A stretch of 64,000 nt of DNA from Microvirga arvi (GTDB lineage Bacteria > Pseudomonadota > Alphaproteobacteria > Rhizobiales > Beijerinckiaceae), in contig NZ_JAFEMD010000007.1 in assembly GCF_016892765.1 (NCBI RefSeq), positions 88,370 to 152,369 of the forward strand. Direction: 5' to 3'. Of the stretch, positions 41,976 to 50,534 are shown piece by piece. Below the pieces are notes generated by a model. That model searched no databases and was not told where the DNA came from. It was given only the letters and a program-made list of their open reading frames with translations. The translations under genes were made by a program, and so were the position numbers. Positions within the stretch are counted from its first letter, which is position 1; each line of letters begins with the position of its first letter.

Positions 41976-42545
41976 ATGATGGACGCTGCGCAAGAGGACA
42001 GACACTGGGGTGCGCTCTCGGAGCTGCCGGGACACCCGATGATGTGGGTGCTCATCCTGACCGAGGTCGTGACCTTCGGGCTTCTCCTCGCGACCTTCAC
42101 CGTCACGGGAGCCGTTCAGCCCGGCGTCTTCGCGGCGGGCCGGGCACAACTCGACTCCGCCCTCGGCGGCGTGAACACACTCGTGCTGATCACCAGCGGA
42201 TGTCTGGCCGCATTGGCAGTCGAGGCCTGCATGATCGAATGCCGGAGGTCTGCGCGTCTGCTGCTCGCCGGAGCAGCGGCCCTGGGTTGCGTCTTCACCG
42301 CCATCAAGGTCGCGGAATACGCGGCCAAGGTCGAGGCGGGCATTGGCCTGGAGACCGACACGTTCTTCACGCTCTACTTCCTTATCACCGGATTCCACCT
42401 CCTCCACGTCGTGCTCGGAATCGTCATCATCGCGGCGGTCGCGCTGCATGACAGCCTTGAGAATCTGAAGACCGGCACCGCCTTCTGGCACATGGTCGAT
42501 CTCGTCTGGGTCGTGATGTACCCGCTGATTTACCTGGTCGGATGA
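41976..42545 (+). CDS. norE: NorE, cytochrome oxidase subunit III-like protein
   Basis: A 189-aa membrane protein with five helices, like subunit III of haem-copper oxidases but shorter. Features are GHPMMWVLILTEVVTFGLLL, ITGFHLLHVVLGIVI and a C-terminal FWHMVDLVWVVMYPLIYL. NorE helps NO reductase reach full activity in other denitrifiers. Start is ATG 41976 or the next ATG. norF follows after 4 nt. Confidence 0.88.
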   Translation: MMDAAQEDRHWGALSELPGHPMMWVLILTEVVTFGLLLATFTVTGAVQPGVFAAGRAQLDSALGGVNTLVLITSGCLAALAVEACMIECRRSARLLLAGAAALGCVFTAIKVAEYAAKVEAGIGLETDTFFTLYFLITGFHLLHVVLGIVIIAAVALHDSLENLKTGTAFWHMVDLVWVVMYPLIYLVG

Positions 42546-42549
42546 TGCG

Positions 42550-42825
42550 ATGACCCACATTGCCGCACGCCGGGCAACACGCGCCTGGATCCTGCTCGTC
42601 CTGCTCACCGTTCTCAACATGGTTGCCGGGCAAGCGGGCGCCGGAGGCCTCGTCGGCAGCGGCGTGGTGCTCGTGGCGGCCGTCGCCAAAGGGCGATGGA
42701 TGCTGATGGACTTCCTCAAGCTCCGTCATGTGCCGCCCGGCTGGCGGATCCTGCTGTCGTCATGGCTGGTCCTGGTTGCCGCCTCGGCCTGGATCGCCGC
42801 GGCGATTCCCCGGTTGCGCGGCTGA
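42550..42825 (+). CDS. norF: NorF-like small membrane protein
   Basis: A 91-aa protein with three hydrophobic segments (ILLVLLTVLNMVAGQAGAGG, LVGSGVVLVAAVAKG, ILLSSWLVLVAASAWIAAA), similar in plan to cytochrome oxidase subunit IV/NorF. It follows norE directly and precedes norC by 226 nt, the usual norEF-norCBQD order. Confidence 0.8.
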   Translation: MTHIAARRATRAWILLVLLTVLNMVAGQAGAGGLVGSGVVLVAAVAKGRWMLMDFLKLRHVPPGWRILLSSWLVLVAASAWIAAAIPRLRG

Positions 42826-42847
42826 CGGCGACGCTCCCCTCCTGAGC

Positions 42848-42861
42848 TTGTCCCAGAGCAA
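42848..42861. promoter_or_regulatory. NnrR/FNR-like site upstream of norC
   Basis: TTGTCCCAGAGCAA, 190 nt upstream of the norC ATG, farther than the other sites. Confidence 0.4.
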
Positions 42862-43051
42862 AGAGCGTTCCGCCCGCTCCTGTACGTTGCCGACCATCCG
42901 CTCCGCGCGGCAAGCGACTTCACTGCGAGGCGTCAGCCATGTTCAACCCTTTCGACCGGACAGCCCACTCCCGGAGCCCGCCTCGGGACCCTCGACATTG
43001 CGGCCTTGGCCGCACCTCTGCCTTCCCTGCCCAAACAAGAAGGATCGCGTG

Positions 43052-43504
43052 ATGGCTGAAGTCCTCACCAAGTCGGCGGCGAGAAACGTGTTCTATGGGG
43101 GCTCGTTCTTTTTCTTCGCCATCTTCGTGGGCCTGACCGCCCACAGCCACTACTACATGAACACCACATCGACCGATGTCTCGACGCTGTCGTCGTCCGT
43201 CGCCCGCGGCAAGCACGTGTGGGAGAAGAACTCCTGCATCAACTGCCATTCGATCCTCGGCGAGGGCGCCTACTTCGCCCCCGAGATCGGCAACGTCTGG
43301 GATCGCTGGGGCGGCAAGGAAGACCCTGCGGGAGCCCGCGAGACCCTGAAGGCCTGGATGGCGGCACAGCCCACCGGGATCGAGGGCCGCCGGCAGATGC
43401 CGCAATTCAACCTGACGGACCAGGAACTCGACGACCTCGCCGATTTCTTGGAATGGACCAGCCGCATCAAGACCCAAAACTGGCCGCCGAACAAGGCCGG
43501 CTGA
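43052..43504 (+). CDS. norC: Nitric oxide reductase cytochrome c subunit
   Basis: A 150-aa membrane-anchored c-type cytochrome that passes electrons to NorB. It has one N-terminal helix (VFYGGSFFFFAIFVGLTAHS), one haem motif CINCH and the axial-Met region GRRQMPQFNLTDQELDDLADF. ATG 43052 chosen because the membrane anchor begins right after it. norB follows after 16 nt. Confidence 0.95.
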   Translation: MAEVLTKSAARNVFYGGSFFFFAIFVGLTAHSHYYMNTTSTDVSTLSSSVARGKHVWEKNSCINCHSILGEGAYFAPEIGNVWDRWGGKEDPAGARETLKAWMAAQPTGIEGRRQMPQFNLTDQELDDLADFLEWTSRIKTQNWPPNKAG

Positions 43505-43520
43505 GAGGGGAATCGTCATC

Positions 43521-44867
43521 ATGAAGTACCAAACGCAAAAGGTGGCCCTGCTCTACTTCTACGGAGCGCTCGGCCTGTTCATCGCCCAGGTCCTGTTCGG
43601 CGTTCTCGCCGGCACGATCTACGTCCTGCCCAACACCCTCTCGGAGCTTCTGCCGTTCAACGTCGTCCGGATGATCCACACCAACGCGCTGATCGTGTGG
43701 CTCCTGATCGGCTTCATGGGAGCGACCTACTACCTGATCCCGGAGGAGACCGAGAACGAGCTCTTCAGCCCGCTCCTCGCGAAGATCCAGTTCTGGATGT
43801 TCTTCGGTGCGGCCGGCGTCGCGGTGGTCGGCTACCTGTTCAAGATCCATGAGGGCCGCGAGTTTCTCGAGCAGCCCTTCGTGATCAAGGTCGGCATCGT
43901 CGTCGTGTGCCTGATGTTCCTGTTCAACATCACCATGACTGCCCTGAAGGGCCGCAAGACGGTGGTCACCAACATCCTGCTCTTCGGATTGTGGGGCGTG
44001 GCGATCTTCTTCCTGTTCTCCTTCTACAACCCGTCGAACCTCGCCGTGGACAAGATGTACTGGTGGTATGTCGTTCACCTCTGGGTCGAGGGCGTGTGGG
44101 AGCTGATCATGGCCTCCGTTCTCGCCTTCCTGATGATCAAGCTCAACGGCATCGATCGCGAGGTGGTGGAGAAGTGGCTCTATGTCATCGTCGGGATGGC
44201 GCTGTTCTCAGGCATTCTCGGCACCGGCCACCACTTCTACTGGATCGGCGCCCCCGGCTACTGGCAGTGGATCGGCTCGCTTTTCTCGACGCTCGAGGTC
44301 GCGCCCTTCTTCACCATGGTGGTCTTCACCGTGCAGATGACCTGGAAGGCCGGACGCAAGCACCCGAACCGCGCGGCGCTGCTGTGGTCGATCGGCTGCT
44401 CGGTGATGGCCTTCTTCGGCGCGGGCGTGTGGGGCTTCCTGCACACCCTGTCGTCGGTGAACTACTACACCCATGGCACGCAGGTGACCGCCGCCCATGG
44501 CCATCTCGCCTTCTTCGGCGCCTACGTGATGCTCAACCTCGCCGTCATGGCCTATGCCATGCCGCAGATCCTCGGCCGCGCCCCGTACAACCAGATGCTG
44601 AGCATCGTCAGCTTCTGGATCATGTGCACGGCGATGTCGGTGATGACCTTCGCGCTTACCTTCGCGGGCGTGATCCAGGTTCACCTGCAACGCGTGCTCG
44701 GCCAGTCGTACATGGACGTCCAGGACCAGCTCGCGCTGTTCTACTGGGTCCGCCTCGGCTCGGGCGTGTTCGTCCTGATCTCGGCGCTGATGTTCGTCTA
44801 CGCGGTGTTCGTTCCCGGCCGCGAGGAGGCCCCGCGCCTGGCGCAAGGTCTCCAACCCGCCGAGTGA
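43521..44867 (+). CDS. norB: Nitric oxide reductase catalytic subunit (cNor type)
   Basis: A 448-aa protein with twelve helices, the haem b / haem b3-FeB subunit that reduces 2 NO to N2O. Metal and haem ligands occur in VRMIHTNALIVWLL, GTGHHFYWIGAPGYW and HGHLAFFGAYV. Its length is that of short cNorB without the N-terminal quinol-oxidase extension, in keeping with the separate norC. ATG 43521 has GAGAGGGG upstream. Confidence 0.96.
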   Translation: MKYQTQKVALLYFYGALGLFIAQVLFGVLAGTIYVLPNTLSELLPFNVVRMIHTNALIVWLLIGFMGATYYLIPEETENELFSPLLAKIQFWMFFGAAGVAVVGYLFKIHEGREFLEQPFVIKVGIVVVCLMFLFNITMTALKGRKTVVTNILLFGLWGVAIFFLFSFYNPSNLAVDKMYWWYVVHLWVEGVWELIMASVLAFLMIKLNGIDREVVEKWLYVIVGMALFSGILGTGHHFYWIGAPGYWQWIGSLFSTLEVAPFFTMVVFTVQMTWKAGRKHPNRAALLWSIGCSVMAFFGAGVWGFLHTLSSVNYYTHGTQVTAAHGHLAFFGAYVMLNLAVMAYAMPQILGRAPYNQMLSIVSFWIMCTAMSVMTFALTFAGVIQVHLQRVLGQSYMDVQDQLALFYWVRLGSGVFVLISALMFVYAVFVPGREEAPRLAQGLQPAE

Positions 44868-44931
44868 CCCCTCCGGGGCGGCCCGGATCAGGTCGCCCCG
44901 CCGTTACCATCCCGTCATGAAGGATTGACCG

Positions 44932-45744
44932 ATGAAGCCCCTTCTCCACGCCGTCCCGCAACCCTCCGTCGAACTTCCCTACTACGTCCCTGCCGGTAAC
45001 GAGTGCGTTCTCTTCGAGCTCGCTTGGCGCAAGCGCCTGCCGCTGCTCCTGAAGGGCCCGACGGGGTGCGGCAAGACCCGGTTCGTGGCGTACATGGCAT
45101 CCCGCCTCGGTCTGCCATTGCACACCGTTTCCTGCCATGACGATCTCACCGCCGCCGACCTGACGGGACGCTACCTTCTCAAGGGCGGCGACACGATCTG
45201 GGCGGACGGTCCGCTGACCCGCGCCGTGCGCGAGGGCGGCATCTGCTACCTCGACGAAATCGTCGAGGCGCGCAAGGACGTGACCGTCGTGCTCCACCCG
45301 CTGACCGACGACCGCCGCATCCTGCCGCTCGATCGGACCAGCGAGGAGTTGCAGGCGCCGGATTCCTTCATGCTCGTGGTCTCGTACAACCCCGGCTACC
45401 AGACCCTGCTCAAGTCGCTGAAGCCCTCGACCCGCCAGCGCTTCGTCGCCATCGAGTTCGACTTCCTCCCGATCGATCAGGAGATCGCCGTCGTCGCCGC
45501 GGAAAGCGGGCTGTCCGCGGAGCGCGTTCGTCCCCTTCTTCTGCTGGCCCGCCGCCTGCGCGCGCTGAAGGGCCAGGATCTGGAGGAAGGCGTGTCGACG
45601 AGGCTGCTGGTCTACTGCGCCTCCCTCATCGCAGCGGGTGTTTCCGCCGAGGATGCCGTTACCGCGACGATGGTCGAGCCGCTCACCGACGATCTCGACG
45701 TCAAGAAGGCCCTGATCGAGGTCGCCCGCGCGACGCTCGCCTGA
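44932..45744 (+). CDS. norQ: NorQ/CbbQ-type AAA+ ATPase
   Basis: A 270-aa MoxR-like ATPase required to activate NO reductase, probably by inserting the non-haem iron together with NorD. Walker A is GPTGCGKTRF near residue 39 and Walker B is ICYLDEIVEAR; VVSYNPGYQ carries the sensor region. norD follows after 14 nt. Confidence 0.94.
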   Translation: MKPLLHAVPQPSVELPYYVPAGNECVLFELAWRKRLPLLLKGPTGCGKTRFVAYMASRLGLPLHTVSCHDDLTAADLTGRYLLKGGDTIWADGPLTRAVREGGICYLDEIVEARKDVTVVLHPLTDDRRILPLDRTSEELQAPDSFMLVVSYNPGYQTLLKSLKPSTRQRFVAIEFDFLPIDQEIAVVAAESGLSAERVRPLLLLARRLRALKGQDLEEGVSTRLLVYCASLIAAGVSAEDAVTATMVEPLTDDLDVKKALIEVARATLA

Positions 45745-45758
45745 ACCGGAGACCCGCC

Positions 45759-47672
45759 ATGCTCGATTTCCTGGAACTCGAGGAGACCGTCGGCCAGTTC
45801 TGGCATCGGCTCGTGGGGCGCGCAGTGACCTATCCACGCCATCCCGGGCTAGGCGTCTCGCTCGACGAGGTCCGCGCCTCCCTTGCGGTCTTCTTTCGCG
45901 GCCTTGGCGGCGAGGCCGGCGTGCAGTTGGCCGGCACCGCAGCCCGGGCCTCGTCCCACCGCCTGAACCTTCTGCAACGGATCGGCGTCGCCGAGGAGCG
46001 GTTGGAGCAGCCGGGACGCGATGCGGCCACCCTCTTCCTTCCACCGAAGATCGAGATCTTTCCTTCGAGCGCGCTGAACCGCTCGCTCTACTACTGGCTG
46101 GCGGCCTACTTCGCCTATGTCCCGACCGAATCGATCAATGAGGCCGATCCGCTGCGCCGGGACCTTCTGGTTCTCCGGAGGGTGCAGGAGACGGTCGCCA
46201 CCGTTCTGGCGGAGTGCCCCGGTCTGACAGGGACCTACACCGAGCTTTGCGCTGCCATGCGCGAGGCCCGGCCGCGGCGGCCCCTCCCGGCATGCGAGGA
46301 TAAGGTCGAGAGCATTGTCCTCTCGCTCTTGGGCGACGGGTTCGCGACCCCGCCTCCCGTCTGGGACACTGCCGCAGGCCCCGCTGGCCTGCCCCGGCAG
46401 ACTCCGGCTGGCTATCAGCCCTTCCTGCCGGTTCCGCTCTGGGGCGACACCTGGATCCGCGAGGCCGGAGCGGCAAACCGCAACGGCGATGAGCCCGCGG
46501 GTCCGGGCGACCTTGCCGCATTGGACACGCGCAAGCGCTTCGCCGCACGGCGCGAGGCGGATCAGGCCCAGCGCGGCGACCCGTTCATCCTGAACCGCTT
46601 CGAGAAGATCCTGGCGATGGCGGAGATGGTCAACGTCAACCGTCCCTCGGACGACGACGAGGACGAGAACGCCGAGAAGGCCCTGGACGAGATGGAGGAG
46701 ATTCCGCTCTCCCAGCACAAGGGCAAGCCGGCGAGCAAGCTCAAGTTCGACCTGGACCTGCCGCCGGAGGCCGTGGACACGACGAGCCTGACGGCCGATC
46801 TGGCCTATCCGGAATGGGACTACACCCGCAAGACCTACCTGCCCGACCACTGCCGCGTGCTGGCGGCGTATGCCTCGGACCAGGGAGAGACCTGGGAGGC
46901 TGACGACGAGGCCCGCCGGATGATCCGGCGCGTGCGCCGGCAGTTCGAGGCGCTCCGGCCCAGGCACGAGATCCTCCGGGCGCAACCGGACGGCGAGGAG
47001 CTCGACATCGATGCACTGGTGCGCGCCCGCAGCGACCTGCTCTCGGGTGGGTCGGGATCGGATCGTGTCCACCTCGCCAGCAAGCGCCAGGCCCATGATC
47101 TCGCCGTGACGCTGCTGGTCGACGTCTCGCTCTCGACGGATGCCTGGATCGACGACCGTCGCGTGCTCGACGTGGAGAAGGAGGCACTTCTGGTTCTGGC
47201 GCACGGAATGGCCGCATGCGGTGACTCCCATTCCATCCTGACCTTCACCTCGCGGCGCCGTTCCTGGGTGCGTGTCGAGACCGTGAAGGATTTCGACGAG
47301 CCAATGAGCCAGGCCGTGACGCGGCGCATCACGGCGCTGAGGCCCGGTTACTACACCCGCATCGGTACGGGCATCCGCCATGCGACGGCCAAATTGGCGG
47401 AGCGCCCGAACCGGCAGCGCCTGCTGCTGGTGCTGACCGACGGCAAGCCGAACGACATCGACCACTACGAGGGGCGCTTTGGCATCGAGGATACCCGACG
47501 CGCCGTGATGGAAGCGCGACGCGCAGGCGTCACCGTCTTCGGCGTGACGGTGGACCGTGAGGCACAATCCTACTTCCCCTACCTGTTCGGTCGCGGCGGC
47601 TATGCCATCGTCGGCCAGGTGGCGAAGCTTCCCTCGGCCCTGCCGGCCATCTACCGCCAACTCGTGAGATAG
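45759..47672 (+). CDS. norD: NorD, VWA-domain activation protein
   Basis: A 637-aa cytoplasmic protein with a C-terminal von Willebrand A domain. The MIDAS motif DVSLSTDAW is present, followed by LLVLTDGKPND. The middle is acidic (DDDEDENAEKALDEMEE) and the N-terminal 280 residues are specific to NorD/CbbO proteins. It acts with NorQ. A perfect 18-bp bidirectional terminator follows. Confidence 0.94.
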   Translation: MLDFLELEETVGQFWHRLVGRAVTYPRHPGLGVSLDEVRASLAVFFRGLGGEAGVQLAGTAARASSHRLNLLQRIGVAEERLEQPGRDAATLFLPPKIEIFPSSALNRSLYYWLAAYFAYVPTESINEADPLRRDLLVLRRVQETVATVLAECPGLTGTYTELCAAMREARPRRPLPACEDKVESIVLSLLGDGFATPPPVWDTAAGPAGLPRQTPAGYQPFLPVPLWGDTWIREAGAANRNGDEPAGPGDLAALDTRKRFAARREADQAQRGDPFILNRFEKILAMAEMVNVNRPSDDDEDENAEKALDEMEEIPLSQHKGKPASKLKFDLDLPPEAVDTTSLTADLAYPEWDYTRKTYLPDHCRVLAAYASDQGETWEADDEARRMIRRVRRQFEALRPRHEILRAQPDGEELDIDALVRARSDLLSGGSGSDRVHLASKRQAHDLAVTLLVDVSLSTDAWIDDRRVLDVEKEALLVLAHGMAACGDSHSILTFTSRRRSWVRVETVKDFDEPMSQAVTRRITALRPGYYTRIGTGIRHATAKLAERPNRQRLLLVLTDGKPNDIDHYEGRFGIEDTRRAVMEARRAGVTVFGVTVDREAQSYFPYLFGRGGYAIVGQVAKLPSALPAIYRQLVR

Positions 47673-47687
47673 GATACGTCGCAACAC

Positions 47688-47730
47688 GCGGAAAGGCCCA
47701 CCGTCGGTGACAGACGGTGGGCCTTTCCGC
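47688..47730. terminator. Bidirectional terminator between norD and hemN
   Basis: A perfect 18-bp stem GCGGAAAGGCCCACCGTC / GACGGTGGGCCTTTCCGC with a 7-nt loop, located between two convergent genes. Confidence 0.9.
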
Positions 47731-47750
47731 ATTCCTCCCTGAAGCGTCGG

Positions 47751-49103
47751 TCAGACCGCGCGGCTGTGCGTCCTTCCGGATGCGCCCAGATAGGCGTCGA
47801 ATGCGGATGCGACGGTGCGGACGAGAAAGCGGGTGTCGTCGCTGACCGACAGCACGTTGTCCTTCAAGCGGATGATGCCGTCCTGCTCCAGCATCTTGAG
47901 CCTGGGGATCGATTGCAGGAGGGACTCCGGTTCAGTGCCGTGCGTGCGGCAGACCTGCGAGACGTCGACCTTGAAGTCGCACATCACCCGCTCGATCAAG
48001 TCAGCCCGCAGGCGGTCGTCCGCGGTCAGGGCGTATCCTTTGGCGGTCGCCAGCTCCCCGCGTGAGATGCGCTCGGCATAGCGTCCCAGCACGACCTCGT
48101 TCTGGGCGTAGCCCTGCGTCAGCCGGCCGATGGCCGAGGCGCCGAAGCCGATCAGCACATCACTCGGATCGGTGGTGTAGCCCTGGAAGTTGCGGTGCAG
48201 GACGCCGTCGACCTGGGCCTGCACCATGGAGTCCGGCGGCAGCGCATAGTGGTCGAGCCCGATCCGGCGATAGCCGGCTTGGATCAGCGCCCCGGCGATC
48301 GCCTCGGCCTGCTCGTAGCGGGCGGCGCCGTCGGGCAGTGCGGCCTCGTCGATCCTGCGCTGGTGCTTCTTGAAGGTGGGAACGTGTGCGTAGCCGAAGA
48401 CCGAGAAGCGCTCGGGACGAAGCTCGATGCTCTGCCGCACGGTCTCGATGCAGGACTCCACCGTCTGGTGCGGCAGGCCATAGATCAGATCGAAGTTGAC
48501 CCCGCGGATGCCCGCATCCCTCAGTCCGTTCGTGGCCCTCGCCGTCTGCTCGAAGCTCTGGATGCGATTGATCGCGCGCTGCACGACCGGATCGAAGCTC
48601 TGGACGCCGAGGCTTGCGCGGGTGACTCCTGCCTCGCCGAGGGCAGCCGTCATGGCGCGGGTGAGCGTGCGCGGATCGATTTCGACGGCGATCTCCGCGC
48701 GGTCACCAAGGGCGAACCTCTGCCGCATGAGATCGATCAAGCCGATGAACTCGGCGGGTTCCATGATGGTGGGCGTGCCTCCGCCGAAATGGACGTGGCT
48801 CACCGGCAGGCGGGAGCTCAGGCGGTCAGAGACGAGCCCGATTTCCCGGCGGAGTACCTCAAGGTAATCGACAATCGGCGCATCCCGCTGCGTGATCGTG
48901 GTGTGGCAGCCGCAGTACCAGCACATGGAGCGACAGAACGGGACGTGAAGGTACAGCGAGGCCGTCGTTCCGCCCGGGATGGCGGCGAGCCACTCCCCAT
49001 AGGTACCATGCCGTATGGCATCCGAGAACTGCGGCGCAGTCGGGTAGCTCGTGTAGCGGGGAAGCCGCTCCTCGCCGTATTGCGATCTCAGGTCGTTTCT
49101 CAT
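47751..49103 (-). CDS. hemN: Oxygen-independent coproporphyrinogen III oxidase
   Basis: A 450-aa radical-SAM enzyme for anaerobic haem synthesis. The cluster motif is CRSMCWYCGC (CxxxCxxC plus the extra Cys typical of true HemN), preceded by YLHVPFC, with HFGGGTPT and the N-terminal RYTSYPTAPQF also diagnostic. ATG 49103 has GGGAG 8 nt upstream. Placement between nor and nirK makes sense because NapBC and NorCB need haem without oxygen. A TTG-N8-CAA site lies about 93 nt upstream. Confidence 0.95.
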   Translation of the reverse strand: MRNDLRSQYGEERLPRYTSYPTAPQFSDAIRHGTYGEWLAAIPGGTTASLYLHVPFCRSMCWYCGCHTTITQRDAPIVDYLEVLRREIGLVSDRLSSRLPVSHVHFGGGTPTIMEPAEFIGLIDLMRQRFALGDRAEIAVEIDPRTLTRAMTAALGEAGVTRASLGVQSFDPVVQRAINRIQSFEQTARATNGLRDAGIRGVNFDLIYGLPHQTVESCIETVRQSIELRPERFSVFGYAHVPTFKKHQRRIDEAALPDGAARYEQAEAIAGALIQAGYRRIGLDHYALPPDSMVQAQVDGVLHRNFQGYTTDPSDVLIGFGASAIGRLTQGYAQNEVVLGRYAERISRGELATAKGYALTADDRLRADLIERVMCDFKVDVSQVCRTHGTEPESLLQSIPRLKMLEQDGIIRLKDNVLSVSDDTRFLVRTVASAFDAYLGASGRTHSRAV

Positions 49104-49195
49104 CGCGATGGCTCCCATTAAGGACGCTTTCCACGTCGGGTGCGTCGGATCGATGGCTTGTGAGGCACATCTACGGCTGTTTGCCGCCGCTTTCA

Positions 49196-49209
49196 TTGAG
49201 CTTGCTCAA
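49196..49209. promoter_or_regulatory. NnrR/FNR-like site, hemN side
   Basis: TTGAGCTTGCTCAA, a perfect palindrome 93 nt upstream of hemN in the hemN-nirK divergent region. Confidence 0.6.
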
Positions 49210-49253
49210 TCTATCCGAAAGCCATTCGCCGAGCTGTGCATTCGTCCGGTTAT

Positions 49254-49267
49254 TTGCGTTGCAACAA
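49254..49267. promoter_or_regulatory. NnrR/FNR-like site, nirK side
   Basis: TTGCGTTGCAACAA, 89 nt upstream of the nirK ATG. Confidence 0.6.
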
Positions 49268-49355
49268 ATTGCCCCCGCGGCAGAGGTGTACAGCTTGACC
49301 ATCCGATGACGGACCAATTCCGATCCGCCAGGCGGTCCCACGAAGGAGGGTTACG

Positions 49356-50468
49356 ATGAAAGCACTGAAAACCTCGGGACGCCGGCCGCTGCTTGCGACC
49401 GCTGCCGTTCTCGCGCTGGGCGCGGCGGCTCTGCTCGCCCAGCCCCTGCCCGCCGATGCCGGCGACAAGTTCGCCGCAGCCACACCGCACGTGCATAGCC
49501 ACTTGGATGCCAACGGCACCGCGGCGACCCCAATCAACGTGGTGCGCCTGCCCACCGACCTGCCGGGCCCCATCGGCAAGCGTGGCCCGCAGCGCGTGAA
49601 GGTCGACCTGGACACCACCGAGGTGACAGGCCAGTTGGCGGACCGGACGACCTACCATTACTGGACCTTCAACAACAAGGTTCCAGGGCCCTTCGTCCGG
49701 GTGAAGGTCGGCGATACCGTCGAGGTCAAGCTCAAGAACCATGACGACAGCGTCATGATGCACAACGTCGACTTCCATGCAGTCACCGGACCCGGCGGCG
49801 GCGCGAAGGCCACCGAAGCAGCTCCCGGCGAAACGCGCGGCTTCGAGTTCAAGGCTCTGAACCCCGGCCTCTACGTCTACCACTGCGCCACCCCGACGGT
49901 CGCCCAGCACATCGCCAACGGCATGTACGGCCTGATCCTGGTGGAGCCGGAGGAGGGCCTCCCGAAGGTCGACCGCGAGTTCTACGTCATGCAGGGCGAG
50001 ATCTACACCGAGCAGGCGTACGGCACGAAGGGCCATGCGGAGGAGAGCATCGACAAGCTCCTCAGCGAACGCCCCGAGTACTTCATCTTCAACGGCAGCA
50101 CCGAGGCCCTGAAAAAGAACCCGCTCAAGGCCAAAGTCGGCGAGACGGTCAGGATCTACTTCGGCGTCGGCGGCCCGAACTACACCTCGTCGTTCCACGT
50201 GATCGGGGAGATCTTCGACAAGGCCTATCCGATGGCATCCCTGAGCTCGCCCATGAAGGACGTCCAGACGATCACCACACCTCCCGGCGGAGCCAGCGTC
50301 GTCGACTTCAAGCTTGAGGTTCCCGGCAACTACATCCTCGTCGACCATGCCCTGAGCCGCGTCGAGCGTGGACTGGCCGGCATCCTCCAGGTCGACGGAC
50401 CGCAGAACGAGGCGATCTTCAAGGACTACAACCCGCAGAAGTCGGCCCAGTCGACCGGTGGCCACTAG
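49356..50468 (+). CDS. nirK: Copper-containing nitrite reductase
   Basis: A 370-aa periplasmic enzyme reducing nitrite to NO. It has a Tat-like export signal (GRRPLLATAAVLALGAAALL). Type 1 copper ligands: His in MMHNVDFHA, Cys and His in YHCATPTVAQH, and Met in NGMYGLI. The type 2 site and catalytic Asp/His are seen in HNVDFH and SSFHVIGEIF. ATG 49356 follows GGAGGG. Divergent from hemN, and followed by a terminator. Confidence 0.97.
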   Translation: MKALKTSGRRPLLATAAVLALGAAALLAQPLPADAGDKFAAATPHVHSHLDANGTAATPINVVRLPTDLPGPIGKRGPQRVKVDLDTTEVTGQLADRTTYHYWTFNNKVPGPFVRVKVGDTVEVKLKNHDDSVMMHNVDFHAVTGPGGGAKATEAAPGETRGFEFKALNPGLYVYHCATPTVAQHIANGMYGLILVEPEEGLPKVDREFYVMQGEIYTEQAYGTKGHAEESIDKLLSERPEYFIFNGSTEALKKNPLKAKVGETVRIYFGVGGPNYTSSFHVIGEIFDKAYPMASLSSPMKDVQTITTPPGGASVVDFKLEVPGNYILVDHALSRVERGLAGILQVDGPQNEAIFKDYNPQKSAQSTGGH

Positions 50469-50495
50469 AACAAACGATAAGAAGCGGTCACATGC

Positions 50496-50519
50496 TGGCC
50501 CGGGCGCAAGCCCGGGCCA
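50496..50519. terminator. Terminator between nirK and moeA
   Basis: Perfect 10-bp stem TGGCCCGGGC / GCCCGGGCCA closed by a GCAA tetraloop, with CTTCTTTTG after it on the plus strand. It lies between convergent genes. Confidence 0.85.
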
Positions 50520-50534
50520 CTTCTTTTGCATGCT

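Noticed and set aside
45849..47732. Long minus-strand frame opposite norD
   Set aside because: norD has a clear MIDAS motif and operon position; the opposite frame is low-complexity and runs into the bidirectional terminator.
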